In this document: positions 25,636 to 33,638 of the stretch, piece by piece
How the letters are laid out: every line of letters begins with the position of its first letter
How positions within the stretch are numbered: position 1 is the first letter of the stretch
Origin: Pseudolysinimonas_A sp049651805
GTDB taxonomy: Bacteria > Actinomycetota > Actinomycetes > Actinomycetales > Microbacteriaceae
Length of the DNA: 64,000 bases
Direction of reading: 5' to 3'
Assembly (NCBI RefSeq): GCF_049651805.1
Contig: NZ_JBASCU010000036.1
Location: 8,189-72,188 of the forward strand
Translations under genes and position numbers: made by a program
The notes under the pieces: model-generated
Told to the model about the DNA's origin: nothing
The model's database searches: none
What the model saw: only the letters and a program-made list of their open reading frames with translations

Positions 25636-26754
25636 GTGGAATCCCCCCGCCCCGCCTCGCCCCGCAGGGGTCCGAGCGGACGATCAGCGGCCGCGCGCCC
25701 CGGAGCCGCGCGCGGCGCGAAGTCATCGAACTCCCGCCCGCCTGAGCCCGCGTTGGCGCCGGTCGTCGCCGAGATCGACACCGAATCGGCCGAAGCGGCG
25801 GTTCTCGAGCCGGCGGTTGTCGAGCCGGAGGTTGTCGAGCCGGAGGTTGTGGATCCAGAGGTCGTCGAGCCCGAAGTCGTCGATCCAGAGGTCGTCGAGC
25901 CGAAACCGTCGACCGATGTCGCGCTGAAGGCATCCCGTCACCCCAAGGCGGTGCGCCGCCCAGCCCGCACGACCACGCAACCCGGCCCGGCATCCAGCGC
26001 GGCGCTCTCGGTGCGCAACCTCACCAAGAGGTTCGACGGCGTGACAGCCGTGGACTCGGTCGACCTCGAGGTTCCCGCCGGAACGTTCTACGGGTTCGTC
26101 GGCCCGAACGGGGCGGGCAAGACCACGACTCTCTCGATGGTCACCGGGCTGCTGCGTCCCGACTCGGGCGTCGTTCGCATCCACGGAGCCGACGTCTGGC
26201 GCAACCCGGGAGTCGCCAAGAAGTCGCTCGGCGTGCTGCCCGACAACCTGCGCCTGTTCGACCGTCTCACCGGGGCAGAGTTCCTGCACCACGCCGGCGC
26301 GCTCCGGGGGCTCGACCGCGAGACCACCGCTCGTCGCATCGACGACCTTGTCGCCGCCTTCGGCCTGCGGCACTCGCTCGACCGGTTCGTCTCCGACTAC
26401 TCCGCCGGCATGGTGAAGAAGGTCGCGATCGCGGCGGCGATGATCCACTCGCCGCGTCTGCTCGTGCTCGACGAACCGTTCGAGTCAGTCGACCCGGTGT
26501 CGGCGGCGTCGGTCATCGCGATCCTCAAGAAGTACGCCGAGGCAGGAGGCACGGTGCTGCTGTCGAGCCACAGCATGGGGCTCATCGAGCGCACCTGCGA
26601 CTACGTCGCGATCATCGCCGAAGGGCGGATGCTGGCGGCGGGACCGCTCGCCGATGTGCTCGACGGCGAAAGCCTCGAGACCCGGTTCGTCGAACTCGCC
26701 GGTGGCGCGGGCGCAGTGGAGGGCATGGAGTGGTTGCAGAGCTACTCCGACTGA
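25636..26754 (+). CDS. ABC transporter ATPase with repetitive acidic-proline N-terminal extension
   Basis: 372 residues from a GTG start. The first 130 residues are not part of the ATPase fold; they include about eight VVEPE/VVDPE pentapeptides (residues about 58-90) encoded by 15-nt direct repeats at about 25805-25905. The ATPase begins near residue 120 (LSVRNLTKRFDGVTAVDSVDLEVPAG), with Walker A GPNGAGKTT, signature DYSAGMVKKVAIAAAMI and Walker B LLVLDEPFESVD. It fits the class partnered with large ABC-2 membrane proteins. The downstream membrane gene overlaps by 25 nt. Confidence 0.92.
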   Translation: MESPRPASPRRGPSGRSAAARPGAARGAKSSNSRPPEPALAPVVAEIDTESAEAAVLEPAVVEPEVVEPEVVDPEVVEPEVVDPEVVEPKPSTDVALKASRHPKAVRRPARTTTQPGPASSAALSVRNLTKRFDGVTAVDSVDLEVPAGTFYGFVGPNGAGKTTTLSMVTGLLRPDSGVVRIHGADVWRNPGVAKKSLGVLPDNLRLFDRLTGAEFLHHAGALRGLDRETTARRIDDLVAAFGLRHSLDRFVSDYSAGMVKKVAIAAAMIHSPRLLVLDEPFESVDPVSAASVIAILKKYAEAGGTVLLSSHSMGLIERTCDYVAIIAEGRMLAAGPLADVLDGESLETRFVELAGGAGAVEGMEWLQSYSD

Positions 26755-28355
26755 AGGTTCGGTTGCTGGCGAGTGCGTTCCGCACGCCGGCGACAGCAGC
26801 CTGGGCGGGTCTGGGAATCGTGTTGGCCGCTGCCTGCGTCGCGGTGCTGTGGGGCGGAGCCGCCCTCGCGGTCAACCTGGACGACGTCACCCGCCACCGC
26901 GTCGTCGCCGTCGTGGGGGCTCTGGTGTCGCTGGGGGCGTTCTTCGTGCCGGTGCTCGTCGTGCGGTCGCATCTGCTGCACCCGCGCGCGCTATGGCTGT
27001 TCGGGTTCGGTCGGTTCTCGATCGCCGCAGCGGTACTGCTGACGACACTTGTCGGACCGGCTCTGCTGCTGGTGCCGATCGCCCTCGCCCCGTTGCAGAT
27101 CTGGACGGGCCCGGCGGCCGGCACCGCCGCCCTCGCGGTGCCGCTGATCGTGCTCGAAGGCATCTTCGCGGCGCGGGTCGGCGTCGCGATCGGTGCCCTG
27201 CTGTTGCATCGGCCGGCGCTCAACGCCCTCATCCGGGTCGTCGCGGCCCTGCTGTTGCTCGGGGGCGTCGTCGTCATCGTCGCCCACCTCGTGCCGACCC
27301 TCGCCCAGCAGCTGCCGGCAGCGTGGTGGCCCGTCGTCCTCGGCGTCGTCGTCGTCTCGGCGCCGCTCCGTGATCCCGCGATCGCCGAAGCTCTGACCCG
27401 CCTGCCGATCGGCGCATTCTGGCGAGCACCCTCGCACGACGCCGCCGGCGACACCGCGCTGCTCGAACAAGACCTGTGGCTGGGAGGCGTGACGATCGCC
27501 GCGCTCGCGCTGGTCTGGATCATCTCGCTCGGATTCCTTCTGCGCCCAACCCGGCGCATCCCGCAGAAGCCCGCCGCCCGCGTGCCCGGCTGGTTCCGAC
27601 GCCTGCCGTCGACGCCCACCGGGGCGGTCGCGGCCCGCAGCTTCACGTATTGGTCCCGCGACCCTCGGTACCGAGCGGCCCTCGTCGTGCTGCCGGTCGT
27701 ACCGATCGTCACCCTGCTCGCGATGTGGCTCGGCGGCATCCCGTTGCCGATCGCCGCGCTCGTTCCGCTGCCGCTCGTCGTGCTGCTGATCGCGTGGGGA
27801 ACCCTGCACAACGACGTCGCCTACGACTCGACGGCGATGTGGACCCACCTCGCCGCGAACACCCGCGGCGTCCACGACCGGATCGGGCGGATGCTGCCGG
27901 TGCTCGCGATGGGCGTGCCCGTTGTGCTGATCGGCACCCCGCTCACCGCGTGGGGGCACGGCGACTGGGGGGTGACACCCGCCGTCCTCGGCGTCAGCAC
28001 CGCCATCCTGCTCGGCGGGATCGGCGTGTCGAGTCTGATCTCGGCGCGATTCCCCTACCCGGCGACCCGCCCCGGCGACGCCGCCTTCCAGCAGCCGCAG
28101 GTTCCCGGCGCGAGTGGAGGCGGCATCCAGTTCTGGTCGATCGTTGTCATTCTGCTCGTCGCGTCGCCTGCGGTCGCCGCCGGAATCTTCCACCTGCTCG
28201 ACGTGCCCGAGTGGGGCAACCTGCCCTGGACGTGGGTCGCGCTCGCGGCCGGCTTCTTCGCAGGTGCCCTCATGCTGGTGATCGGCATCCGGGCCGGGGG
28301 TGCGTCGTTCGACCGTCGCGCTCCGGAGCTGTTGGAGTTCGCCGCCCGCCACTGA
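26730..28355 (+). CDS. Large ABC-2-like membrane permease
   Basis: 541 residues with about 10-12 hydrophobic segments and a GTG start inside the end of the ATPase gene, which shows tight coupling. No recognised motif beyond repeated membrane helices and a central cytosolic loop (FRRLPSTPTGAVAARSFTYWSRDPRYRAAL about residue 290-320), which resembles the loop in actinobacterial ABC-2 permeases of unknown substrate. The pair may move a lipid, antibiotic or peptide; nothing nearby indicates which. Confidence 0.85.
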   Translation: MVAELLRLKVRLLASAFRTPATAAWAGLGIVLAAACVAVLWGGAALAVNLDDVTRHRVVAVVGALVSLGAFFVPVLVVRSHLLHPRALWLFGFGRFSIAAAVLLTTLVGPALLLVPIALAPLQIWTGPAAGTAALAVPLIVLEGIFAARVGVAIGALLLHRPALNALIRVVAALLLLGGVVVIVAHLVPTLAQQLPAAWWPVVLGVVVVSAPLRDPAIAEALTRLPIGAFWRAPSHDAAGDTALLEQDLWLGGVTIAALALVWIISLGFLLRPTRRIPQKPAARVPGWFRRLPSTPTGAVAARSFTYWSRDPRYRAALVVLPVVPIVTLLAMWLGGIPLPIAALVPLPLVVLLIAWGTLHNDVAYDSTAMWTHLAANTRGVHDRIGRMLPVLAMGVPVVLIGTPLTAWGHGDWGVTPAVLGVSTAILLGGIGVSSLISARFPYPATRPGDAAFQQPQVPGASGGGIQFWSIVVILLVASPAVAAGIFHLLDVPEWGNLPWTWVALAAGFFAGALMLVIGIRAGGASFDRRAPELLEFAARH

Positions 28356-28399
28356 GGTCTGGGCGTGCGGCCCGGGTCGTGTCGCCGTACCCTGGTGGC

Positions 28400-28672
28400 A
28401 TGGCCGATCTGGATCGCGGACCCGACACCGTCGGAGGCGGAACCGACACCCTCGACCGTGAGCTCGAGAAGCTTCTCGAAGACTCCCAACTCGAAGACGG
28501 CGACCACGAGCGCTTCTCGCACTACGTGCAGAAGGAGAAGATCCTCGAAAGCGCCGTCACCGGCAAGCCGGTGCGCGCTCTGTGCGGCAAGAAGTGGACT
28601 CCGGGTCGCGACCCCGAGAAGTTCCCCGTCTGCCCCGACTGCAAGAAGATCTACGAGCGAATGAAGGGCTGA
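28400..28672 (+). CDS. DUF3039 domain protein
   Basis: 90 residues. The conserved core is HERFSHYVQKEKILESAVTGKPVRALCGKKW followed by FPVCPDCKKIYERM; the CxxxxW...CxxC cysteines suggest a zinc site. DUF3039 is widespread in actinobacteria and uncharacterised, often close to NAPRT and murI, as here. The ATG at 28400 follows CCTGGTGGC without a canonical ribosome site. Copy B of the 53-nt repeat begins 28 nt downstream. Confidence 0.9.
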   Translation: MADLDRGPDTVGGGTDTLDRELEKLLEDSQLEDGDHERFSHYVQKEKILESAVTGKPVRALCGKKWTPGRDPEKFPVCPDCKKIYERMKG

Positions 28673-28700
28673 CCGGGCAGCGGTCCCCCGACGTACCCCC

Positions 28701-28753
28701 ATCCGCGACTTTTCGTCCTTCCCAGACCTCGATCCGGGCGAAAACTCACGGAT
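28701..28753. repeat. 53-nt palindromic repeat, copy B
   Basis: Begins ATCCGCGACTTTTCG and ends GGGCGAAAACTCACGGAT. It has the same length as copies A, C and D; the outer arms pair over about 17 bp with a few mismatches. It lies between the DUF3039 gene and the next gene on the same strand. Confidence 0.85.
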
Positions 28754-28800
28754 GGACCGCGGCATCGTCCTCACGAGACGGCTTCGGACACCATTCGAGG

Positions 28801-29718
28801 ATGGTTGAGTTCTCGGGATCGTTCAGGGTGCGGGATGCCCTGGCAAAGGGGATCAGCGCCGGGGCGTTGCGTTCGCAAGATCTCGCGGCACCGTTCCAGG
28901 GGGTGCGTTGCGTCACCGCGCCGCGCGACGCGGTCGCGTGGTGCCACGCCTATGCGACGAAGATGCGTCCGGATGCCGCGTTCTGCGGTCCTTCGGCGGC
29001 CCGCCTCTGGGGGATGCCCCTTCCCGCATCCGTGCCTGGCGACGTCGTGCATGTCTCCTCGCCACATTCCGGGCCTCGCCCCACAGGCCGAGGGGTGCGG
29101 GGCTACCAACATGATCCGGACAACGTGGACATCTGGGATCTCGGACCACTACGTGTCTTCTCGCCGATCCAGACGTGGTTGTCGCTCGGTCGCATGCTCG
29201 ACCTTCCCGACCTGGTGGCGGCAGCCGACTTCGCCCTGACGCCGTCGTTTGGCTCTTCAGAGCCCGCGCTCGCCACACTGGCTGAGTTGCATCACGCCGT
29301 CGCTCGCCATCGCATCTTGCGTGGTCCGCTTCTTCGGCTCGCCGCGTCATTCGCCGTTCCCGGGCCGCTATCTCGACCCGAGTCCCACTGCAGGGTTCTC
29401 CTTGTCTCCGCTGGTTGCCCGATGCCCGTGCCGAATCTCCGGATCAGCCCGCTCGCGACGCTCGACCTGGCCTGGGAGCCAGCCCGCTACGGTCTCGATT
29501 ACCTCGGCGATCAGCACCGGTCGCCCACTCAGTTCGCGAAGGATGTCGCGCGCCGCGAGCTCATCAAGGACCTCGACTGGGAGTCGCTCGAGATCACCAA
29601 GACCGACCTCTACGAACATCCACATCACGTCGCACTGAAGGTCCGCAGCCGACTGTCGGAGCGTGGGGTGGCGGTGCGGCCCGTCCATCCGTCAAAATTC
29701 GTCCTCCCGAAGCCTTGA
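28801..29718 (+). CDS. Endonuclease-like hypothetical protein
   Basis: 305 residues from the ATG at 28801. An N-terminal part (FRVRDALAKGISAGALRSQDLAAPFQGVR) looks like the DNA-binding or AbiEi-like leader of actinobacterial proteins of this type. The C-terminal part has LDLAWEPARYGLDYLGDQHR, similar to the D...(D/E)Y.G..H core of Vsr/DUF559-type PD-(D/E)XK nucleases; that fold call is tentative. The last residues (HPSKFVLPKP) are encoded by copy C of the 53-nt repeat, so the natural C-terminus has probably been replaced or extended. Codon use is less biased than in housekeeping neighbours. Confidence 0.72.
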   Translation: MVEFSGSFRVRDALAKGISAGALRSQDLAAPFQGVRCVTAPRDAVAWCHAYATKMRPDAAFCGPSAARLWGMPLPASVPGDVVHVSSPHSGPRPTGRGVRGYQHDPDNVDIWDLGPLRVFSPIQTWLSLGRMLDLPDLVAAADFALTPSFGSSEPALATLAELHHAVARHRILRGPLLRLAASFAVPGPLSRPESHCRVLLVSAGCPMPVPNLRISPLATLDLAWEPARYGLDYLGDQHRSPTQFAKDVARRELIKDLDWESLEITKTDLYEHPHHVALKVRSRLSERGVAVRPVHPSKFVLPKP

Positions 29719-29739
29719 TCCGCGCGAAAAGTCGCGGAT
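29687..29739. repeat. 53-nt palindromic repeat, copy C
   Basis: Begins ATCCGTCAAAATTCG and ends CGCGAAAAGTCGCGGAT. Its first 32 nt are inside the 3' end of the preceding coding sequence and supply its stop codon region. It lies between convergent genes (the next is NAPRT). Confidence 0.85.
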
Positions 29740-29797
29740 GGAGAGAGCGAGCCCCAGCGAGCGACCCGACAGGCGGGAGCCGACCGGCGCGGCCGCG

Positions 29798-31090
29798 TCA
29801 GATGTAGACGGTGGGGATGACGGGCTCACCGCGGGAGAGACCGAACGCGGTCAGGGGCAACTCTGCGATGGCGGCGGCGTGGTGTTCGCGCGCAGACGCC
29901 ACACCGCCGGGGCCGGTGTGTGCGACATCCACCACACCGTCACTCACGAAGTCGACGACCAGCCCGCGGCCCGGCTTCGGCAGCGACTCGGGTTCTTCGA
30001 CGTAGACGGTCTCTTCGACGGCCACGCCGTGGTCGAGGGTGCGCACGGCAACCTTGCGTCCCGCGATCGTCGCTTTGCCGTCCGACCGCTTTCCGACGGG
30101 CAGCCACTCGCCCGATGCCGATTGGTGGGCGACGAGTTTGTACACCATTCCGGATGCCGGCGAGCCCGACCCGGTGACGAGGGAGGTGCCCACCCCGTAG
30201 GAGTCGACGGGAGCGGCCCGCAGCGCGGCGATCGTGTACTCGTCGAGGTCGTTGGTGACGGTGATGCGGGTGCCGGTGGCGCCGAGCGCGTCGAGTTGCG
30301 CGCGAGCGTCAGCGACCACGATCCCGAGGTCGCCCGAGTCGATCCGGATCGCCCCCAGCGACGTTCCCGCCACCCGGATCGCCGTCTCGATTCCCTCCGC
30401 GATGTCGTAGGTGTCGACCAGCAGCGTGGTGCCGACGCCCATCGCCTCGACCTGGGCGCGGAAGGCATCCTCTTCGCTGTCGTGCAGCAGCGTGTAGGAG
30501 TGCGCGGCGGTGCCCATCGTCGGCACGCCCCAGGTGCGGCCGGCTTCGAGGTTGGAAGTGGCGGCGAATCCCGCGATGTAGGCGGCCCGGGCGGCCGCGA
30601 CGGCGGAGCGCTCACCCGTGCGCCGCGACCCCATCTCGGCGAGTGATCGCCCGTCGGCGGCGGCGACCATGCGGGCGGCGGCGGAGGCGACGGCGGAGTC
30701 GTAGTTGAGGATGCTGAGGGCCAGCGTCTCGAGGATGACCGCTTCGGCGAAGGTGCCTTCCACGGTGAGGACCGGTGAGCCGGGAAAGTACACCTCCCCC
30801 TCGCGGTACCCCGCGATCGACCCGGTGAACGAGTACGACGCGAGCCAGTCCAACGTCGACGACGACACCACGGCCGACGAGCGCAGCCAAGAGATTTCGG
30901 CCTCGCCGAAGCGGAAGGAGGCGAGCTGCTCGAGCAGTCGGCCGGTGCCGGCGACGACGCCGAACCGCCGCCCCGCAGGCAGTCGCCGCGTGAACAGCTC
31001 GAACACGCATCGCCGATCCGCGGTGCCGTCGCGCAGCGCCGCTTCGATCATCGTCAGCTCGTATCGGTCGGTGAGCAGCGCGCTCGTCAT
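29798..31090 (-). CDS. pncB: Nicotinate phosphoribosyltransferase
   Basis: 430 residues. It makes nicotinate mononucleotide from nicotinate and PRPP in NAD salvage. Family features are LLTDRYELTMIEAALRDG at the N-terminus, GTAAHSYTLLH with the phosphorylated histidine region near residue 195, RIDSGDLG near 245 and a phosphate site around VDSYGVGTSLVTG near 290-302. It ends SRGEPVIPTVYI. It is divergent from murI with 55 bp between the starts. The symbol pncB is used by function. Confidence 0.95.
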   Translation of the reverse strand: MTSALLTDRYELTMIEAALRDGTADRRCVFELFTRRLPAGRRFGVVAGTGRLLEQLASFRFGEAEISWLRSSAVVSSSTLDWLASYSFTGSIAGYREGEVYFPGSPVLTVEGTFAEAVILETLALSILNYDSAVASAAARMVAAADGRSLAEMGSRRTGERSAVAAARAAYIAGFAATSNLEAGRTWGVPTMGTAAHSYTLLHDSEEDAFRAQVEAMGVGTTLLVDTYDIAEGIETAIRVAGTSLGAIRIDSGDLGIVVADARAQLDALGATGTRITVTNDLDEYTIAALRAAPVDSYGVGTSLVTGSGSPASGMVYKLVAHQSASGEWLPVGKRSDGKATIAGRKVAVRTLDHGVAVEETVYVEEPESLPKPGRGLVVDFVSDGVVDVAHTGPGGVASAREHHAAAIAELPLTAFGLSRGEPVIPTVYI

Positions 31091-31145
31091 CCCCGAAGCC
31101 TACGTCGGCGCCACCCCGCACCCCCGCGGACTACCCTTGGAACCC

Positions 31146-32033
31146 GTGACCCCCCAGACGAACGCGCCCATCGGCGTCTTCGACAGCGGGGTCGGCGGGC
31201 TCACCGTGGCACGGGCGATCCTCGACCAGTTGCCCCACGAGCGGGTGCTGTACGTCGGTGACACGAAGCACTCGCCTTACGGGCCGAAACCGATCGCCGA
31301 GGTGCGTGCCTACGCCCTCGAGGTGCTCGACGATCTCGTCGCGCAGGGGGTGAAGGCGCTGGTGATCGCATGCAACACCGCGAGCGCGGCAATGCTGCGG
31401 GATGCCCGCGAGCGCTACGAGGTGGGGTTCGGAATTCCGGTGGTGGAGGTCATCCAGCCCGCCGTGAGAGCCGCCGCCCGCGCCACTCGCAACGGTCGGG
31501 TAGGCGTGATCGGCACGGCCGGAACGATCCAGTCGCGGGCGTACGACGACGCATTCGCCGCGGCTCCGACCGTCGAGCTGTTCAGCCAGGCGTGCCCGCG
31601 GTTCGTCGAGTTCGTCGAAGCGGGGGTCACGAGCGGCCCCGAACTGTTCGCCGCCGCCGAGCAGTACCTCGCTCCCTTGAAGGCGGCGGATGTCGACACC
31701 CTCGTGCTCGGCTGCACCCACTACCCGCTGATGTCGGCGGCGATCCAGTACGTGATGGGCCCCGACGTGCGGCTCGTCTCGAGCGCGGAGGAGACGGCCG
31801 CGGATGTCTACGGGCGCCTCGTTTCGGCCGGGCTCGAGCGCACCGACCCGAGCCCGCCGCGACACTCCTTCGAGTGCACGGGCGACGACAAGCCCGCCTT
31901 CCTGAAACTCGCCCATCGCTTTCTCGGCCCCGAGGTCTCGCACGTCGACACCTTCGAGGCGCTTGGGTTGAGTAGCCCGCAAAGCGGGCGGGTCGAGACC
32001 AGCATCCAGCTCCCGACGATTGGAACCCCATGA
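31146..32033 (+). CDS. murI: Glutamate racemase
   Basis: 295 residues from a GTG at 31146; the open frame upstream is chance. It makes D-glutamate for peptidoglycan. The two catalytic cysteines are Cys76 in VIACNTAS and Cys190 in LGCTHYPL; the N-terminal IGVFDSGVGGLTVARAI is the family start. The last 25 residues (from GLSSPQSGRVETS) are encoded by a palindromic repeat inserted at the 3' end, so the C-terminus is longer than needed by the fold. The stop overlaps rph by 4 nt. Confidence 0.96.
   Translation: MTPQTNAPIGVFDSGVGGLTVARAILDQLPHERVLYVGDTKHSPYGPKPIAEVRAYALEVLDDLVAQGVKALVIACNTASAAMLRDARERYEVGFGIPVVEVIQPAVRAAARATRNGRVGVIGTAGTIQSRAYDDAFAAAPTVELFSQACPRFVEFVEAGVTSGPELFAAAEQYLAPLKAADVDTLVLGCTHYPLMSAAIQYVMGPDVRLVSSAEETAADVYGRLVSAGLERTDPSPPRHSFECTGDDKPAFLKLAHRFLGPEVSHVDTFEALGLSSPQSGRVETSIQLPTIGTP
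31966..32000. repeat. Palindromic repeat (GGTTGAGTAG type), copy 2, inside murI
   Basis: GGTTGAGTAG, then stem GCCCGC-AAA-GCGGGC, then GGTCGAGACC. It corresponds to the element at 1879-1923 with a shorter stem. It is translated in frame as about 12 residues of the MurI tail. Confidence 0.75.
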
Positions 32034-32764
32034 CCGACACCGCACGTGCCGACGGCCGCACCCCCGACGAGCTCCGCCCGATCACGATCGAGCGAGGCTG
32101 GAGCGCCCAGGCGGAGGGCAGCGCGCTCATCTCGTTCGGCAACACGAAGGTGCTGTGCACGGCATCCTTCACCAATGGGGTGCCCCGCTGGCTGACCGGC
32201 AAGGGCAAAGGCTGGGTCACCGCCGAGTATGCGATGTTGCCGCGCGCGACCAACGATCGCAACGACCGGGAGAGCGTGAAGGGCCGCATCGGCGGCCGCA
32301 CGCACGAGATCTCGCGTCTCATCGGCCGCAGCCTGCGGGCGATCATCGACACCAAGGCGCTCGGTGAGAACACGATCGTCATCGACTGCGACGTGCTGCA
32401 GGCCGACGGCGGCACCCGTACGGCAGCGATCACCGGCGCCTACATCGCCCTCGCCGACGCCGTCGAGTGGGGCCGCGACAAGGGGTTCATCGGCAAGAAC
32501 GCCAAGGCACTCATCGACTCGGTCGCCGCGGTCAGCGTCGGCATCATCGACGGTGTGCCGATGCTCGACCTCGCCTACACCGAAGACGTTCGCGCCGAGA
32601 CCGACATGAACGTCGTGATGACCGGCCGCGGGCTCTTCGTCGAGGTGCAGGGCACCGCAGAGGGCGCACCGTTCGACAAGCGCGAACTGGATGCGCTGCT
32701 CGAGCTGGCAGGGAGCGGTGCGGCACGTCTCACCGAGATCCAAGCCGCAATCCTGGCGTCGTGA
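32030..32764 (+). CDS. rph: Ribonuclease PH
   Basis: 244 residues, full length. It trims tRNA 3' ends by phosphorolysis. Clear motifs are GSALISFGNTKVLCTASF, YAMLPRATNDRNDRES, GRTHEISRLIGRSLRA with the phosphate-binding arginines, and TDMNVVMTGRG. It starts with ATG inside the murI stop (ATGA) and ends inside the rdgB start (GTGA), so the three genes form one coupled operon, an arrangement common in actinobacteria. Confidence 0.97.
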   Translation: MTDTARADGRTPDELRPITIERGWSAQAEGSALISFGNTKVLCTASFTNGVPRWLTGKGKGWVTAEYAMLPRATNDRNDRESVKGRIGGRTHEISRLIGRSLRAIIDTKALGENTIVIDCDVLQADGGTRTAAITGAYIALADAVEWGRDKGFIGKNAKALIDSVAAVSVGIIDGVPMLDLAYTEDVRAETDMNVVMTGRGLFVEVQGTAEGAPFDKRELDALLELAGSGAARLTEIQAAILAS

Positions 32765-33339
32765 CCACGTTCGTACTCGCGACGCACAACGCGCACAAGG
32801 TCGTCGAGTTGCGGCGGATCCTCGGTGACCGGCTGGGGCCGCACGACCTGGTGGGCTACGACGGGCCGGCGCCGGTGGAAGACGGCGAGACCTTCGAGGC
32901 GAACGCCCTCATCAAGGCGCGCGCTGCCCACGCCCACACTGGGCTGCCGGCGCTCGCCGACGACTCGGGCATCGCGGTGGCAGCGCTCGGCGGCGCGCCG
33001 GGCATCGACTCCGCGCACTACTCGGGCCAGCGTGACGACGCGGCCAACCTGAACCTCCTCCTGCGCAACCTCGTGGGGGTCGCCGATCGCAACGCGACGT
33101 TCGTCTGCGCGGCGGCTCTCGTCGATGTGCAGAGCGAGTACACCGCCCGAGGCGAGTGGCCGGGCGACGTCTTGACCGAACCCGCGGGTGCGGGCGGCTT
33201 CGGCTACGACCCGATCTTCCGCCCCGAGGGCGAGACCCGCAGCTCCGCCGAGCTCAGCCCCGCCGAGAAGGATGCCGACAGCCATCGGGCCCGCGCCTTC
33301 ATCGCGCTGACGACCGAGTTGCGTCGCCGCTACGGCTGA
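32761..33339 (+). CDS. rdgB: XTP/dITP pyrophosphatase (RdgB/HAM1)
   Basis: 192 residues from the GTG at 32761. It hydrolyses non-canonical purine triphosphates to keep ITP and XTP out of nucleic acids. Family sequence LATHNAHKVVELRRIL at the N-terminus, ETFEANALIKARAA, LADDSGIAVAALGGAPG and GFGYDPIF near the end are all present. The 3' end overlaps a decayed tautomerase gene on the other strand. Confidence 0.97.
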   Translation: MTTFVLATHNAHKVVELRRILGDRLGPHDLVGYDGPAPVEDGETFEANALIKARAAHAHTGLPALADDSGIAVAALGGAPGIDSAHYSGQRDDAANLNLLLRNLVGVADRNATFVCAAALVDVQSEYTARGEWPGDVLTEPAGAGGFGYDPIFRPEGETRSSAELSPAEKDADSHRARAFIALTTELRRRYG

Positions 33340-33616
33340 CCGAACGAGAACCGTTCCGCCACCTCGGCGGAGAGGCGCTGCTTCTTCTCGAGCGTACGGC
33401 CCGGGTAGACCTCCATTGTCACCAGGGTGTGCGGCTCCGGGTCGGCCGGCCCGGGCGGGTAGGAGAAGCGCTCGGGCGGGTGTTCGACGAAGCGCACGGT
33501 GCGATCGTCGGCGCGAGTGCCGAAAGCGCGACGAGCGCCTCGTGCCCGGCATCCATCACCAACACTTCTTCATGCGCGGCGTACGGTCTACGTATTTCGA
33601 TCAGAGATCCGGGCAT
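33330..33616 (-). pseudogene. Frameshifted, 3'-truncated tautomerase gene (Tautomerase_2-like)
   Basis: The N-terminal frame from ATG 33616 reads MPGSLIEIRRPYAAHEEVLVM and on to HEALVALSALAP, like 4-oxalocrotonate-tautomerase relatives. Near 33505-33515 the homologous reading moves to another frame, giving DDRTVRFVEHPPERFSYPPG and TLVTMEVYPGRTLEKKQRLSAEVAERF, as in Tautomerase_2 proteins, then a TAG at 33330-33332. The usual last 25-30 residues are missing. The combination of frameshift and truncation points to a broken gene; a base-calling error could explain the shift but not the lost end. Confidence 0.65.
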
Positions 33617-33638
33617 GCATCGATCATGGCCAGGGAGA

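Noticed and set aside
25805..25905. Tandem 15-nt repeats considered as a CRISPR array
   Set aside because: Units are contiguous without spacers, in frame and coding; there are no cas genes.
25436..25993. N-terminal extension of the nucleotidyltransferase
   Set aside because: The GMGSRLG signature must be at the N-terminus, and the ribosome site before 25435 fits; the extension is antisense to the ABC ATPase repeat arm.
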